64,000 nucleotides of DNA from RGIG3009 sp045653425 (GTDB taxonomy: Bacteria; Bacillota; Clostridia; Oscillospirales; Acutalibacteraceae). The position numbers and the translations under genes are program-made. A model generated the notes under the pieces. It saw only the letters and a program-made list of their open reading frames with translations. It was not told where the DNA came from and did not search any database. Shown here one piece after another: positions 10,301-18,884 of the stretch. Positions within the stretch are counted from its first letter, which is position 1, and every line of letters begins with the position of its first letter. The stretch spans positions 18,968-82,967 of the forward strand of contig JAZOLU010000008.1 in the NCBI GenBank assembly GCA_045653425.1, in the 5' to 3' direction.

Positions 10301-11744
10301 AACGCCCGATATTGACTTGAACTTTGCCAGCGAATACCAAACGCGCGCACACAAATATACCGAGTCTCTGTTTGGCAGTGACCACGTGTTCAAAGCCGGC
10401 ACGATTTCCACGGTAGCGGAAAAAACCGCCTTTGGGTATGTAAAAAAATACGCTGAGGAGCGGGGCCTTTCGCTGAGCAATGCGGAAATTGCGCGGTTGT
10501 CAGAAGGGTGTACCGGCGTCAAACGTACCACCGGTCAGCACCCCGGCGGTATGGTGGTTGTGCCCAACGAGTATGTGATTGAGGATTTTTGTCCCGCACA
10601 ACATCCGGCAGACGACCCGCATTCCGACGTGATTACCACGCACTTTGATTTCCATTCCATTCACGATACCATTTTGAAGTTGGACAACCTGGGTCACGTC
10701 ATTCCCACCACGTATAAATATCTGGAGGAATACACCGGTATCAGTGTTATGGACGTGCCGATGTCCGACCCCGAGGTGTACAAATTGTTCACTTCGCCCG
10801 AACCGCTGGGTGTCACACCGGAGCAGATTGATTGCGAAACCGGCACCTTGTCGTTGCCCGAAATGGGCACTCCGTTTGTGCGGCAAATGTTGTTGGATTG
10901 CCGTCCCACCACGTTTGCGGACTTGCTTCAAATTTCCGGCTTGTCCCACGGCACGGACGTGTGGTTGGGCAATGCGCAGGAGCTCATTCGGGCGGGGACG
11001 TGCACCATTTCGGACGTTATCGGTACGCGTGATAACATTATGACCTACCTGATGCACAAGGGTCTGCCGCCAAAAATGGCGTTTAAGATTATGGAAATTG
11101 TGCGTAAAGGCAAGGCAACAAAACTGCTCACCGAGGAGCATTTTGCCGCAATGAAAGAAAACAATGTTCCGGATTGGTACATTGATTCGTGTATGAAGAT
11201 TAAGTATATGTTCCCCAAAGCGCACGCGGCGGCGTATTGCACCGCGGCATTGCGCGTGGCGTGGTACAAAGTGCACCGTCCGGCGGAATATTACGCGGCG
11301 TACTTTACCGGCCGCGGCGAAGATTTTGATGCCGAACCCGTACAGGGCGGCAGGGATGCCGTTAAACGGTTAATGGATAGTATTCGCGCCAAAGATAAAA
11401 AGGAAGCCACGGCTAAAGAATTGTCCCAGGCAGAAACGTTGCACATTATTTACGAAGCGATGCAACGCGGTATTGAATTTTTGCCGGTGGATTTGTACCG
11501 TTCTCATTCGTATAAGTTCTTAATGGAGGACGGCAAAATCCGTTTGCCGTTCAGTTCGGTTAAGGGCTTGGGCGATTCGGCGGCACAATCGTTAATGGAA
11601 GCACGCGCGGACGGTGAGTTTATCTCGTGTGATGACTTGCAAAACCGTTCGGGCATTTCCAAGTCGGTGGTGGAATCGTTGAGCGTGCTGGGTGCGCTGG
11701 GTTCGTTGCCCGCCACCAGTCAAATGAATTTGTTTGAAATGTAA
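7371..11744 (+). CDS. polC: DNA polymerase III alpha subunit, PolC type
   Basis: 1457 residues, close to the 1437 of Bacillus subtilis PolC. Domain order is an N-terminal domain, an OB fold near residues 240-330, a PHP domain starting with HLHTKMSAMD near 350 and interrupted by a DEDDh proofreading exonuclease (VFDLETTGLNAG near 440, HNARFD, and HHRACDDARV), then the catalytic palm with PDIDLNF near 980. A zinc-binding pair CSGC / CPVCGM lies near residues 925-955. This is the leading-strand replicase of low-GC Gram-positives. It overlaps ispG by four bases. Confidence 0.98.
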   Translation: MNCQDVTALFSPYIADAAVLAPFASATVCEIQVNRAELLLRARLQLERFVPIEAIEQLEQAVASGLALRAVELLPKYPADTLNESCFPTLVALLRRRCVAVNGTFNDAEFTRNNEGFTVTLHHGGLNMLRATHTDTMFEKLITELFGVRVTLTFCGADGVDAMDEQYRQAMQQAERESREAVQRAVQAAVSKPEKSGAAEPIRPTKPTDPTVPPADGLPIYRETANSLFGPIPREMPTPLVNLREGTTVTVWGEVFGYETRAFRDGTRIRHTFYITDQTNSIAVILWTDTKRDKAKLEALESLKNGVCVIANGLYEFDEFAKENVLSPKSLALVNRFQKQDTAEVKRVELHLHTKMSAMDAVSDAAALVLRAADWGHPAVAITDHGVVQAFPEAMNAAEKARKAGKPIKILYGVEAYYENDTAAIVVGDTAALLTDECIVFDLETTGLNAGNDRITEIGAVRLRGGEVVEEFNTFVNPEKPIPAKITELTGITDDMVQDAPREAEALAAFFEFCGDNPVLVAHNARFDTGFVRAAAGRVGKTYAFSSVDTVPICRVLYPKLKNHKLDTVAKHLQLAAFNHHRACDDARVLAQIFAKITEELKQSYGLKTVADINTLAGGESQRKARPYHQILLAKNTVGLKNLYKLISYSHLKNFYKRPRVTRSKLTELREGLIVGSACEQGELFAAIVEGKPWDELCAIARFYDFLEVQPLGNNRFMLRNGTARDEEQLREFNRTVIRLGEELNIPVCATGDVHFMNAEDEVYRRILQAGQGYGDADMQPPLYFRTTEEMLAEFDYLPSEKAYEIVVENPRHIAEMIEEIRPIPEGNYPPHIDGSEEQLTEITWNRAKEIYGDPVPDIVAARLEKELNSIIKNGFAVLYMIAQKLVKNSVENGYLVGSRGSVGSSFVAHMAGISEVNPLEPHYVCSGCKYSEFITDGSYGSGFDLPERKCPVCGMPMARDGQEIPFETFLGFDGDKTPDIDLNFASEYQTRAHKYTESLFGSDHVFKAGTISTVAEKTAFGYVKKYAEERGLSLSNAEIARLSEGCTGVKRTTGQHPGGMVVVPNEYVIEDFCPAQHPADDPHSDVITTHFDFHSIHDTILKLDNLGHVIPTTYKYLEEYTGISVMDVPMSDPEVYKLFTSPEPLGVTPEQIDCETGTLSLPEMGTPFVRQMLLDCRPTTFADLLQISGLSHGTDVWLGNAQELIRAGTCTISDVIGTRDNIMTYLMHKGLPPKMAFKIMEIVRKGKATKLLTEEHFAAMKENNVPDWYIDSCMKIKYMFPKAHAAAYCTAALRVAWYKVHRPAEYYAAYFTGRGEDFDAEPVQGGRDAVKRLMDSIRAKDKKEATAKELSQAETLHIIYEAMQRGIEFLPVDLYRSHSYKFLMEDGKIRLPFSSVKGLGDSAAQSLMEARADGEFISCDDLQNRSGISKSVVESLSVLGALGSLPATSQMNLFEM

Positions 11745-11755
11745 GGAGACAACCA

Positions 11756-13132
11756 ATGCTGCAAAAAAACCAAATTATACCGCTGTGCATTACGGCAATG
11801 AGTGCCGAGGGCAGTGGCATTGGACGGTATGCGCCCACCGAGGGCGAGAGCGGCATTGCGGTGTTTGTGCCGTTTACGGCGGTGGGAGATGTCATTGATT
11901 GCCGTATTGTGAAGGTGCAAAAGAACTTGGCATACGGCAAGGTGGAAACGCTGGCTTCCGCCTCACCACACCGTGTGGCGGAGGTAGATTGCCCCGCTTT
12001 TGGTAAATGCGGTGGGTGCGTGTATCGTCACATTTCTTACGAGGCAGAATTGCGTTACAAATGGCAACGCGTGGCAGATGCGTTGCGGCGCATCGGCGGA
12101 TTTGAGCTGGAACCGCAACCCATTGTAGCGTGCGAACAACCTGACCGTTACCGCAACAAAGCACAGTATCCGGTGGCGGCGGGTGAGCATCGCCCGCAAA
12201 TCGGCTTGTATGCCGCACGCAGCCACCGTGTTATAGAACAGCGGGATTGTTTGTTGCAACCGGCCGACTTTCGTGCCTTGTTGGATGCAATCGCAAAATG
12301 GGCAAAGACCAATTGTGTGTCGGTTTATGATGAAACCACCGGCGCGGGATTGTTGCGCCATATTTACATCCGCGCGGGTGAGCGCAGTGGGGAATGTATG
12401 GTGTGTTTGGTGTGCACCAGCGGAAAATTGCCGGATACCGATGGTTTGGTACGCACTTTATTGGAAATTGAATCAAAGGTTACCTCGGTAATGGTAAATA
12501 TCAACGCGGCGGATACCAACGTGGTGTTGGGCAAGGTTAGTTACCCCTTGTATGGGAAACCATATATTACCGATACGTTGTGCGGGCTCACGTTCCGTTT
12601 ATCACCGCTTTCGTTTTATCAAGTAAACCGCACGCAGGCCGAGCGATTGTATGCTTTGGCGGCAGATGCCGCGGCACTTACCGGTAAGGAAAAATTGCTG
12701 GATTTGTATTGCGGTACGGGGACTATCGGCTTGTCAATGGCGCACCGCGTACGCGAACTGGTGGGGGTAGAGGTTGTTCCGCAGGCGGTGGAGGATGCCG
12801 TGCGTAACGCGCAGGAAAACGGGATTACCAACGCACGCTTTCTTGCGGCGGATGCCGCCGAGGCAGCACGACGGTTGGCGGCGGAGGGCTGGCATCCCGA
12901 TGTGGTGGTACTTGACCCGCCGCGCAAAGGGTGTGAGCCGGCATTGATTCATACCGTGGCGGGTATGCAACCCAACCGCGTGGTGTACGTTTCTTGCGAC
13001 CCCGCCACGTTGGCGCGTGACCTGCACCGCTTTGCGGAGGAGGGCTATGTCACACAGTGCGTTACACCGGTGGATATGTTCCCGCGTACTGCACACGTAG
13101 AGTGCGTCGCAAAATTATGTCGTAATAACTAA
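11756..13132 (+). CDS. rlmD: 23S rRNA (uracil-5-)-methyltransferase, RlmD/RumA family
   Basis: 458 residues. An N-terminal TRAM-like RNA-binding domain is followed by the iron-sulfur cysteine segment FGKCGGCVYRHISYEAEL, the SAM-binding LLDLYCGTGTIGLSMA, VVLDPPRKGCEP, and the nucleophile motif VSCDPATLARDL. The family methylates a specific uracil of 23S rRNA (in Firmicutes one RlmCD enzyme can do two sites, so the exact target is open). AAGGAG precedes the ATG, 11 bases after polC. Confidence 0.9.
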   Translation: MLQKNQIIPLCITAMSAEGSGIGRYAPTEGESGIAVFVPFTAVGDVIDCRIVKVQKNLAYGKVETLASASPHRVAEVDCPAFGKCGGCVYRHISYEAELRYKWQRVADALRRIGGFELEPQPIVACEQPDRYRNKAQYPVAAGEHRPQIGLYAARSHRVIEQRDCLLQPADFRALLDAIAKWAKTNCVSVYDETTGAGLLRHIYIRAGERSGECMVCLVCTSGKLPDTDGLVRTLLEIESKVTSVMVNINAADTNVVLGKVSYPLYGKPYITDTLCGLTFRLSPLSFYQVNRTQAERLYALAADAAALTGKEKLLDLYCGTGTIGLSMAHRVRELVGVEVVPQAVEDAVRNAQENGITNARFLAADAAEAARRLAAEGWHPDVVVLDPPRKGCEPALIHTVAGMQPNRVVYVSCDPATLARDLHRFAEEGYVTQCVTPVDMFPRTAHVECVAKLCRNN

Positions 13133-13147
13133 CGGGAGTGATGTCGT

Positions 13148-13807
13148 ATCGTTACCTTTGAGAATATTCAGAACAACGAGGCAATCCGCGCATATATTTC
13201 TCGCGCGGACGAGTCTTTACGTGCGCAGGGGTTCACGGAACACGGATTTGCGCACGTTACCCATACCGCCAAAACGGTGGCATACCTACTCACAACCTTG
13301 GGTTATTCCGAACACGAGGTGGAATTGGCGCGTATTGCGGGGTATTTGCACGATATTGGCAATTTGGTGAACCGTGACGACCATTCGCAAAGTGGTGCGG
13401 TGATGGCGTTTGGCATTTTGAGCGATATGGGAATGCCTGCCGAGGATATTGCCACCATCACCACCGCTATCGGAAACCACGATGAAGGCACCGGTGTGCC
13501 GGTGAACGCGGTGGCGGCGGCGCTGATTTTGGCGGATAAATCGGATGTACGGCGCACCCGCGTGCGTAATGAGGATGTCTCCAATTTTGATATTCACGAC
13601 CGTGTAAACTACTCGGTACGCCGTGCGGAACTTAAAATTAACAAGGAAAAAACCGCCGTTAAACTGGATTTGGTACTGGACGCCGGTTACGGCTCGGTAA
13701 TGGATTACTTTGAGATTTTTTTGCACCGTATGTTGTTGTGCCGCAAGGCGGCAGAACGGTTGGGACTGCAATTTCGGCTGATTATTAACGGTCAAACCCT
13801 GTTATAA
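13148..13807 (+). CDS. HD-domain phosphohydrolase, probable ATC start
   Basis: About 219 residues of the HDIG/HD superfamily. HDIGNLVNRDDH (metal-binding His-Asp), GNHDEGTG and ILADKSDVRR are visible. The substrate is unknown, but nucleotides or phosphoesters are usual. Only GTG at 13277 offers a standard start, yet the frame upstream encodes FENIQNNEAIRAYI through GFTEHGFAHVTHTA, which looks like the true N-terminus of this family. Between the in-frame stop at 13139 and 13277 there is no ATG, GTG or TTG. ATC at 13148 lies 9 bases after GGGAG (13134-13138). Either ATC is used or there is a one-base indel near 13141-13147. Confidence 0.8.
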   Translation: MVTFENIQNNEAIRAYISRADESLRAQGFTEHGFAHVTHTAKTVAYLLTTLGYSEHEVELARIAGYLHDIGNLVNRDDHSQSGAVMAFGILSDMGMPAEDIATITTAIGNHDEGTGVPVNAVAAALILADKSDVRRTRVRNEDVSNFDIHDRVNYSVRRAELKINKEKTAVKLDLVLDAGYGSVMDYFEIFLHRMLLCRKAAERLGLQFRLIINGQTLL

Positions 13808-13811
13808 AGCA

Positions 13812-13845
13812 ACAACCCCGAGGTACAAACCTCGGGGTTGTCTTT
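13812..13845. terminator. bidirectional terminator
   Basis: 13-base perfect stem (ACAACCCCGAGGT) with ACAA loop, followed by TCTTT. It lies between the convergent HD gene and tspO-like gene. Confidence 0.8.
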
Positions 13846-14320
13846 ATCGGTTAAGAATATAAAACGCAAGATTAAGGTAGGCAGCAAACAGTAGCCATAT
13901 AAAATAGGGTACCATCAGCCAAAACGCGGTGTTGCTGATGGGGCGAAATCCGCGCATTGTCAGCGCAACCAATACAATCAGCAGCAGCAGCCAAATAAAC
14001 GCGAACAGCCGCCACTCCAAGCGGAAAAAGAAAAGCGGCCATAAGATGTTGACGAGTACTTGCAACAGATACAAGCGCAGCGGGCGCGACTTATCCAAAT
14101 CGTTGCTGACAAACACCAGATATGCCGCCACCGCCATAAGAGCATACAAAACGGTCCACACAACGGGGAATAACCAATCCGGCGGGGTAAGCGGCGGCGC
14201 GGTTAATCCGTCGGTGTTAGAAGAACCGCCGAGCAGAGTACCGATTCCCGCTAAAATAAAGGTGTACAGTAGAAAAAAGAGCAGGGGTTTCCATTCAATC
14301 TTATGCCGTGTCACACGCAT
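13844..14320 (-). CDS. TspO/MBR family membrane protein
   Basis: 158 residues with five hydrophobic segments. LTPPDWLFPVVWTVLYALM is the conserved P-x-W-x-(F/Y)-P-x-x-W-x2-L-Y motif of the TspO/translocator family, and NILWPLFFFRLEWRL the second one. These proteins bind porphyrins or other small hydrophobic ligands and are linked to stress and tetrapyrrole handling. The function here is not shown. AGGAGG ends 4 bases before the ATG at 14320, so the longer frame to 14377 is not needed. Confidence 0.85.
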   Translation of the reverse strand: MRVTRHKIEWKPLLFFLLYTFILAGIGTLLGGSSNTDGLTAPPLTPPDWLFPVVWTVLYALMAVAAYLVFVSNDLDKSRPLRLYLLQVLVNILWPLFFFRLEWRLFAFIWLLLLIVLVALTMRGFRPISNTAFWLMVPYFIWLLFAAYLNLAFYILNR

Positions 14321-14367
14321 CGACCTCCTTGTGTTGGTAATGTATGCAACGGCGGTAAAAAATATGA

Positions 14368-14394
14368 AACGCGGCAAACACCGTTTGCCGCGTT
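14368..14394 (-). terminator. terminator of the zinc-ribbon gene
   Basis: 12-base stem AACGCGGCAAAC / GTTTGCCGCGTT with a 3-base loop. On the minus strand it is followed by TCATATTTTTT. It lies just past the stop at 14407. Confidence 0.75.
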
Positions 14395-14406
14395 AATAGT
14401 TTGGGG

Positions 14407-15378
14407 TTACATTCTCATAAATAATGAGAGGTAGGTAAATACCATATTTACCAAATACGGCAGTGCCGCCAAGGCGAACGACACACCGCCTGCCAAGCGA
14501 AAATCGCGCTCAAACGGCGGGCGCGGGTCGCGTTTAAGTTGCTCGGCTTTTTTGAGGATGTTTTGCATATACAAATAATTGCCAAACAGACCGCTGAGTA
14601 AGCGAATTGAAAATTGCACCAGTGAAATTACCAGCCATATTGCCAGAACCCAACGGTAGGAGAGCAGTTGGTCGACGGTTGTCACGTTGGTGGGCATTTG
14701 ATTAATCGCTACCTGACTAAACAAATTTAATATTGTCCAAAACGCCAACGACAAACCGCCCCACAACAAGTTTTTGCGGTACAGTAACCAGTGGCAAGGA
14801 ATTAAAAACGCCGCCCAGTTCCACGAGATTTTGGAGCGGCCGCGGCTCATCTCTTGGAAACGGGGGAGATAATACGCGGCGTTGTTACCCACCAGTTCCG
14901 CCAGTTGTTCGGCGCGAAACCCGCTAATTTCCTCATCCCGCGGAACACCGCCGAGCGGGTCCATCGCCGTGGGGTTAAAAGGCGGGGTAAAGGGCGGGAT
15001 ATAGCCGCCAAACGGCGGGGTATACTGACCAAAGTGCGCGGCGTGCGGCGGCGTGGATGCGGTGGTCCAATCCTCTGTTTCCAGTTCGCGGCCGCAATGC
15101 GCACAAAATTCCGCAAATTCCGGATTCTGCTTGCCGCAGTGCGGGCAAATAAGGGAGTCCCCCTGCGGACGGGGCGGTTCTTTTTTTGCTTGGGGTTGCG
15201 GTTCTCTTACTGCCCACTGACGCTCCGTACCGTGGTCGGCGGCAAAATGGCAATGCCCTTCCTGCTTCCAGCAGTCGCGATGATGCGGGCAGCCGCACTG
15301 CGGGCAAGCCACTACATCGTCGTTTTCCGCAAAATGTTTGCCGCATACGGGGCAGGATTGTCCTTCGTAAAAAAACAT
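14407..15378 (-). CDS. zinc-ribbon / RING-like membrane protein (DUF2628-like)
   Basis: 323 residues. An N-terminal metal-binding part carries CPVCGKHFAENDDVVACPQCG then CPHHRDCWKQEGHC (prokaryotic RING-like), followed by a classical zinc ribbon CPHCGKQNPEF-AEFCAHCG near residues 80-105. A proline-rich linker leads to a C-terminal region with about three hydrophobic helices (WNWAAFLIPCHWLLYRKN). The family is common in Clostridia with no established function. The start at 15378 (MFFYEGQSC) puts the first Cys motif near the N-terminus; its ribosome site is weak. The longer frame to 15468 would run across the promoter. Confidence 0.75.
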   Translation of the reverse strand: MFFYEGQSCPVCGKHFAENDDVVACPQCGCPHHRDCWKQEGHCHFAADHGTERQWAVREPQPQAKKEPPRPQGDSLICPHCGKQNPEFAEFCAHCGRELETEDWTTASTPPHAAHFGQYTPPFGGYIPPFTPPFNPTAMDPLGGVPRDEEISGFRAEQLAELVGNNAAYYLPRFQEMSRGRSKISWNWAAFLIPCHWLLYRKNLLWGGLSLAFWTILNLFSQVAINQMPTNVTTVDQLLSYRWVLAIWLVISLVQFSIRLLSGLFGNYLYMQNILKKAEQLKRDPRPPFERDFRLAGGVSFALAALPYLVNMVFTYLSLFMRM

Positions 15379-15426
15379 AGTGTCACACTTTCTGTACAAA
15401 GTTGGTCGACATTCGACGATACTAGT

Positions 15427-15455
15427 ATTGTACCGCCACTCGTCGCCGGTTGCAA
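15427..15455 (-). promoter_or_regulatory. promoter of the zinc-ribbon gene
   Basis: On the minus strand TTGCAA (15450-15455) and TACAAT (15427-15432) are 17 bases apart, about 50 bases upstream of the start at 15378. Confidence 0.6.
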
Positions 15456-15487
15456 GGAAATAGCACAAGATTTAAAAATTGTTAATA

Positions 15488-15682
15488 TTACCGCCGCCGC
15501 AACAACAGAAAAGATACCGCCAGTACTGCGGCGATGACGCACAGTGCCAGTACCATTACCTTGGTAATATCGTTGTTAATGAACCCCATAACGGGATTAA
15601 AGCGGTCCACTATCAGCAACACCAGCAGCATCAGCACCAAAATGATACAGGCGTGAGAAAGCAGAATGAGGGCACGTTTCAC
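15488..15682 (-). CDS. small membrane protein, two helices
   Basis: 64 residues with two hydrophobic stretches (LILLSHACIILVLMLLVLLI and VMVLALCVIAAVLAVSFLLL) ending in RRR. It starts with ATGA overlapping the stop of the phosphodiester glycosidase gene by four bases, which supports genuine, coupled translation. I do not recognise a family. It could be a small membrane partner of the glycosidase. Confidence 0.6.
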   Translation of the reverse strand: MKRALILLSHACIILVLMLLVLLIVDRFNPVMGFINNDITKVMVLALCVIAAVLAVSFLLLRRR

Positions 15683-16686
15683 GGCGTGTCCACCTCCCCG
15701 ATATACACAATGTCGCTTACTTCGCGTCCGTTTTTATAGGGTTGATTTACCACTTCGTCGCCAAGCGCCATCATAGCGGTGCGCCCGCCGTCCATATTAT
15801 ACGCCGCGGTGCATCCCAACGATTCAAATAACGAGGATAGTTGTTTCAGCGACATCCCCGCCGAGTAATTGGCTTGTCGCCCGTCTACCAGCACAAACAC
15901 ATAATGCCCCGGTTCATAATACCCCATAGCACAACGCGGGTGAGCAGAGGTGAGCGAACTGTTAAACTTAAGTTTAGCAGAGCCGTCGTCCGCCAGCAAC
16001 GCAGGGCCGAAACTCCACACCTGCCACGCGCCGTTTGCCTGTTCAGTTTCTGCGTTAAATGTACCCTTGGCAAAGGTTTTCATTGTGCCGTCCCTATACA
16101 ATACGCACACGTCGGCACCGCCGTCGGTGTTGCGATACAGAATCCCATTGCGAAGTACGGGGCCGTAATGGCGGCCGTAATAGTCGCCGGAAATGGCCAG
16201 CAATGCGTTGTTGGCAGAGGCGAGGCTTAACACTGGCTCAGATACCCCGCGGCCGTACGTGTCTTTGGCCAACCCTGTGCGAAAACAATCAATCGTGCGC
16301 AAATAAATATCTGCCACGTAATACGTTATGAGAGATTTACCCTCACCCTGGGTGCGTTGCTCCACGGTGATGGCGATGTTAGGACTGGTGTATGAGCGAG
16401 CAGTGCGTTGTACCGTGTCGGTGAATTTGTCACGGAATTTAGCACCCATGGAAGTGTCCGTTACCTCCTCATCTGAGGGGGCAGAAGCGGACGGCGGGGG
16501 AGAACTTTGCCACTCCTGCGGAATAACGTGGTGAAATAATGCAAACACACAAAGCAGAGCACCGGCAATAACAATGTCCGCCACAAACGCCGCCCACAAC
16601 GGAAAACGGCGGGCGTTCTTTGGTGGTGTTGCGCGGTGCGGGTGTGCGTTGTTAAGAATGACCTGTTCCACCGTGATTTTCTCCAC
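15679..16686 (-). CDS. membrane-anchored phosphodiester glycosidase (NAGPA-like) domain protein
   Basis: 335 residues. A cytoplasmic N-terminus of about 30 residues, one membrane helix (AAFVADIVIAGALLCVFALF) and an extracytoplasmic domain containing AISGDYYGRHYGPVLRNG, FGPALLADDG and YNMDGGRTAMMALGDEVVN. These are the NG(D/Y)xxx and NxDGGxSxxM hallmarks of the NAGPA/DUF2233 family, which cleaves sugar-phosphodiester bonds, in bacteria probably in exopolysaccharide or wall polymers. It starts with GTG after GGGAGG. The next gene overlaps its stop by four bases. Confidence 0.8.
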   Translation of the reverse strand: MEKITVEQVILNNAHPHRATPPKNARRFPLWAAFVADIVIAGALLCVFALFHHVIPQEWQSSPPPSASAPSDEEVTDTSMGAKFRDKFTDTVQRTARSYTSPNIAITVEQRTQGEGKSLITYYVADIYLRTIDCFRTGLAKDTYGRGVSEPVLSLASANNALLAISGDYYGRHYGPVLRNGILYRNTDGGADVCVLYRDGTMKTFAKGTFNAETEQANGAWQVWSFGPALLADDGSAKLKFNSSLTSAHPRCAMGYYEPGHYVFVLVDGRQANYSAGMSLKQLSSLFESLGCTAAYNMDGGRTAMMALGDEVVNQPYKNGREVSDIVYIGEVDTP

Positions 16687-16804
16687 AAGAATGCCTCCCT
16701 TCGCAAATAATCAAGAAACAATTTTTATTATACACGCTTTGTGTCGAAAAAGCACGAACTTTTTTTGAACACAGTTGGCTTGTTTAAAAAATCGGCGGTA
16801 AAAC

Positions 16805-16834
16805 TTGACGAAACACCTATATATAGTGTAAAAT
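16805..16834 (+). promoter_or_regulatory. promoter of the topoisomerase pair
   Basis: TTGACG at 16805-16810 and TAAAAT at 16829-16834, 18-base spacer, in the divergent intergenic region, 54 bases before parE. Confidence 0.65.
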
Positions 16835-16887
16835 AACTTTGTGTATACCCTATATTTGGAAAAGGTAAGGCAACGGAGGGAATCTCT

Positions 16888-18870
16888 ATGGCGGCAAAAA
16901 AATCCGGTTACGGCAACGAAAGCATCTCCTCGCTGAAAGGTGCTGACCGTGTTCGCAAACGGCCGGGCGTTATTTTTGGCTCGGATGGTTTGGAAGGTTG
17001 TGAACACGCTGTTTTTGAAATTTTGTCCAACTCCATTGACGAAGCGCGTGAGGGGCACGGCAAAAAAATTGTGATTACTCGGTATGAGGATGGCTCGTTT
17101 GAGGTACAGGATTTTGGGCGAGGCATTCCCGTGGAATACAACCCCAAAGAGGAACGGTATAACTGGGAATTGATTTTTTGCGAAATGTACGCCGGCGGTA
17201 AATACAATACCAACGAAAGCGAAAACTACGAATACTCGCTGGGGCTTAACGGTTTGGGCGCGTGTGCCACGCAGTATTCTTCGGAGTATATGGATGTGGA
17301 AGTACGGCGTGACGGGTTTCGGTATACGTTGCACTTTGAACACGGCGAGAACGTGGGCGGCTTGCAAAAAGAGCCCTATGCCAAGCGGGATACCGGCACA
17401 ACAATTCGCTGGAAACCCGACTTGCAGGTGTTTACGGACATTGCCGTACCGGTGGAGTATTTTCGCGATATTTTGAAGCGGCAAGCGGTGGTTAACCCCA
17501 ACCTGTTATTTGTGTTGCGCTGGCAAAATGGGCGCAGTTTTGATACTGAGGAATTTGTGTACGAAAACGGCATTGCCGACTATGTGCGTGAACTGGCGGG
17601 CGAACAGGCAATGACGGACGTGCAAGTTTGGTCGGCGGAACGCCGTGGGCGTGACCGCGAGGACAAGCCCGATTACAAGGTGAAACTGAATGTGGCACTG
17701 TGTTTTTCCAACAAAACCAATTTGTTGGAATATTACCACAATTCCAGTTGGTTGGAACACGGCGGCGCGCCGGAAAAGGCGGTGCGCTCGGTATTTGTAT
17801 CGCAAATTGATGCGTATTTGCGGCAAAACGGCAAGTATTTGAAAAACGAAAGTAAAATCACGTTCCAAGACGTGCAGGATTGTTTGGTGTTGGTCTCGTC
17901 CTCTTTTTCTACACAGACATCGTATGAAAACCAAACCAAAAAATCCATCACCAACAAGTTTATACAAGAGGCCATGGCGGACTTTTTACGCCACAACTTG
18001 GAAGTATACTTTTTGGAAAACAAGGCAGAGGCAACGCGTTTAACTGAGCAGGTGCTTATTAACAAGCGTAGCCGTGAAAAGGCAGAGACCACCCGCCTCA
18101 ATTTGAAAAAAACGTTACAATCCGGCAACGATTTGGCCTCCCGCGTGCCGGGGTTTGTGGATTGCCGCACTCGCGACGTAGCCCAGCGCGAACTGTTTAT
18201 TGTGGAAGGCAAATCTGCTATGGGTGCGTGCATTCAGGCGCGCAATTCGGAATTTCAGGCAATCATTCCCGTGCGTGGTAAAATCCTCAATTGCTTAAAA
18301 GCGGAAATGGACAAGATTTTCAAAAGTGAGATTATTGTTAACTTGCTGAAAGTAATGGGATGCGGGGTAGAGGTGAAATCCAAATCCAACAAAAATTTAG
18401 CCACGTTTGACTTGTCGCAACTGCGGTTTTCCAAAATTATTATTTGTACCGATGCGGACGTGGACGGGTTCCAAATTCGCACCTTAATACTCACAATGTT
18501 GTATCGGTTAACCCCCACGTTGATTGACAAAGGCTATGTGTTTATTGCGGAAACGCCGTTGTATGAGATTAATACAAAAACCGACACGTATTTTGCGTAT
18601 AATGACCGCGAAAAAGTGGAAATTTTGGAAGAAATCGGCGATGTTAAATATACCATTCAACGCTCCAAAGGGTTGGGCGAAAACGAGCCGCAAATGATGT
18701 CGCTTACCACAATGAACCCCGCCACGCGCCGTTTGGTAAAGGTAAACCCGTGCGACGTGGAGGAAACCGCGCATATGTTTGACGTGTTATTGGGTGACGA
18801 TTTGGACGGCCGCAAACAGATAATTGCCGAGCGCGGCGCGGAATACATTGATATGCTGGATTTACAGTGA
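16888..18870 (+). CDS. parE: type IIA DNA topoisomerase, subunit B (ParE/GyrB-like)
   Basis: 660 residues. The GHKL ATPase shows ILSNSIDEA near residue 50, DFGRGIPV near 80 and the lid LGLNGLGACATQYSS near 120. The TOPRIM domain has LFIVEGKSAMGA near 440, PVRGKILN and CTDADVDGFQIRTL near 520. It unwinds or decatenates DNA together with the next gene. The sequence departs from canonical GyrB (EGDSAGGS is EGKSAMGA; GLHHLV is GCEHAV), so I read it as the divergent second pair found in Clostridia, with the topo IV name used by convention. GGAGGG ribosome site; 14 bases separate it from subunit A. Confidence 0.85.
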   Translation: MAAKKSGYGNESISSLKGADRVRKRPGVIFGSDGLEGCEHAVFEILSNSIDEAREGHGKKIVITRYEDGSFEVQDFGRGIPVEYNPKEERYNWELIFCEMYAGGKYNTNESENYEYSLGLNGLGACATQYSSEYMDVEVRRDGFRYTLHFEHGENVGGLQKEPYAKRDTGTTIRWKPDLQVFTDIAVPVEYFRDILKRQAVVNPNLLFVLRWQNGRSFDTEEFVYENGIADYVRELAGEQAMTDVQVWSAERRGRDREDKPDYKVKLNVALCFSNKTNLLEYYHNSSWLEHGGAPEKAVRSVFVSQIDAYLRQNGKYLKNESKITFQDVQDCLVLVSSSFSTQTSYENQTKKSITNKFIQEAMADFLRHNLEVYFLENKAEATRLTEQVLINKRSREKAETTRLNLKKTLQSGNDLASRVPGFVDCRTRDVAQRELFIVEGKSAMGACIQARNSEFQAIIPVRGKILNCLKAEMDKIFKSEIIVNLLKVMGCGVEVKSKSNKNLATFDLSQLRFSKIIICTDADVDGFQIRTLILTMLYRLTPTLIDKGYVFIAETPLYEINTKTDTYFAYNDREKVEILEEIGDVKYTIQRSKGLGENEPQMMSLTTMNPATRRLVKVNPCDVEETAHMFDVLLGDDLDGRKQIIAERGAEYIDMLDLQ

Positions 18871-18884
18871 GGGGAGGGACATAA

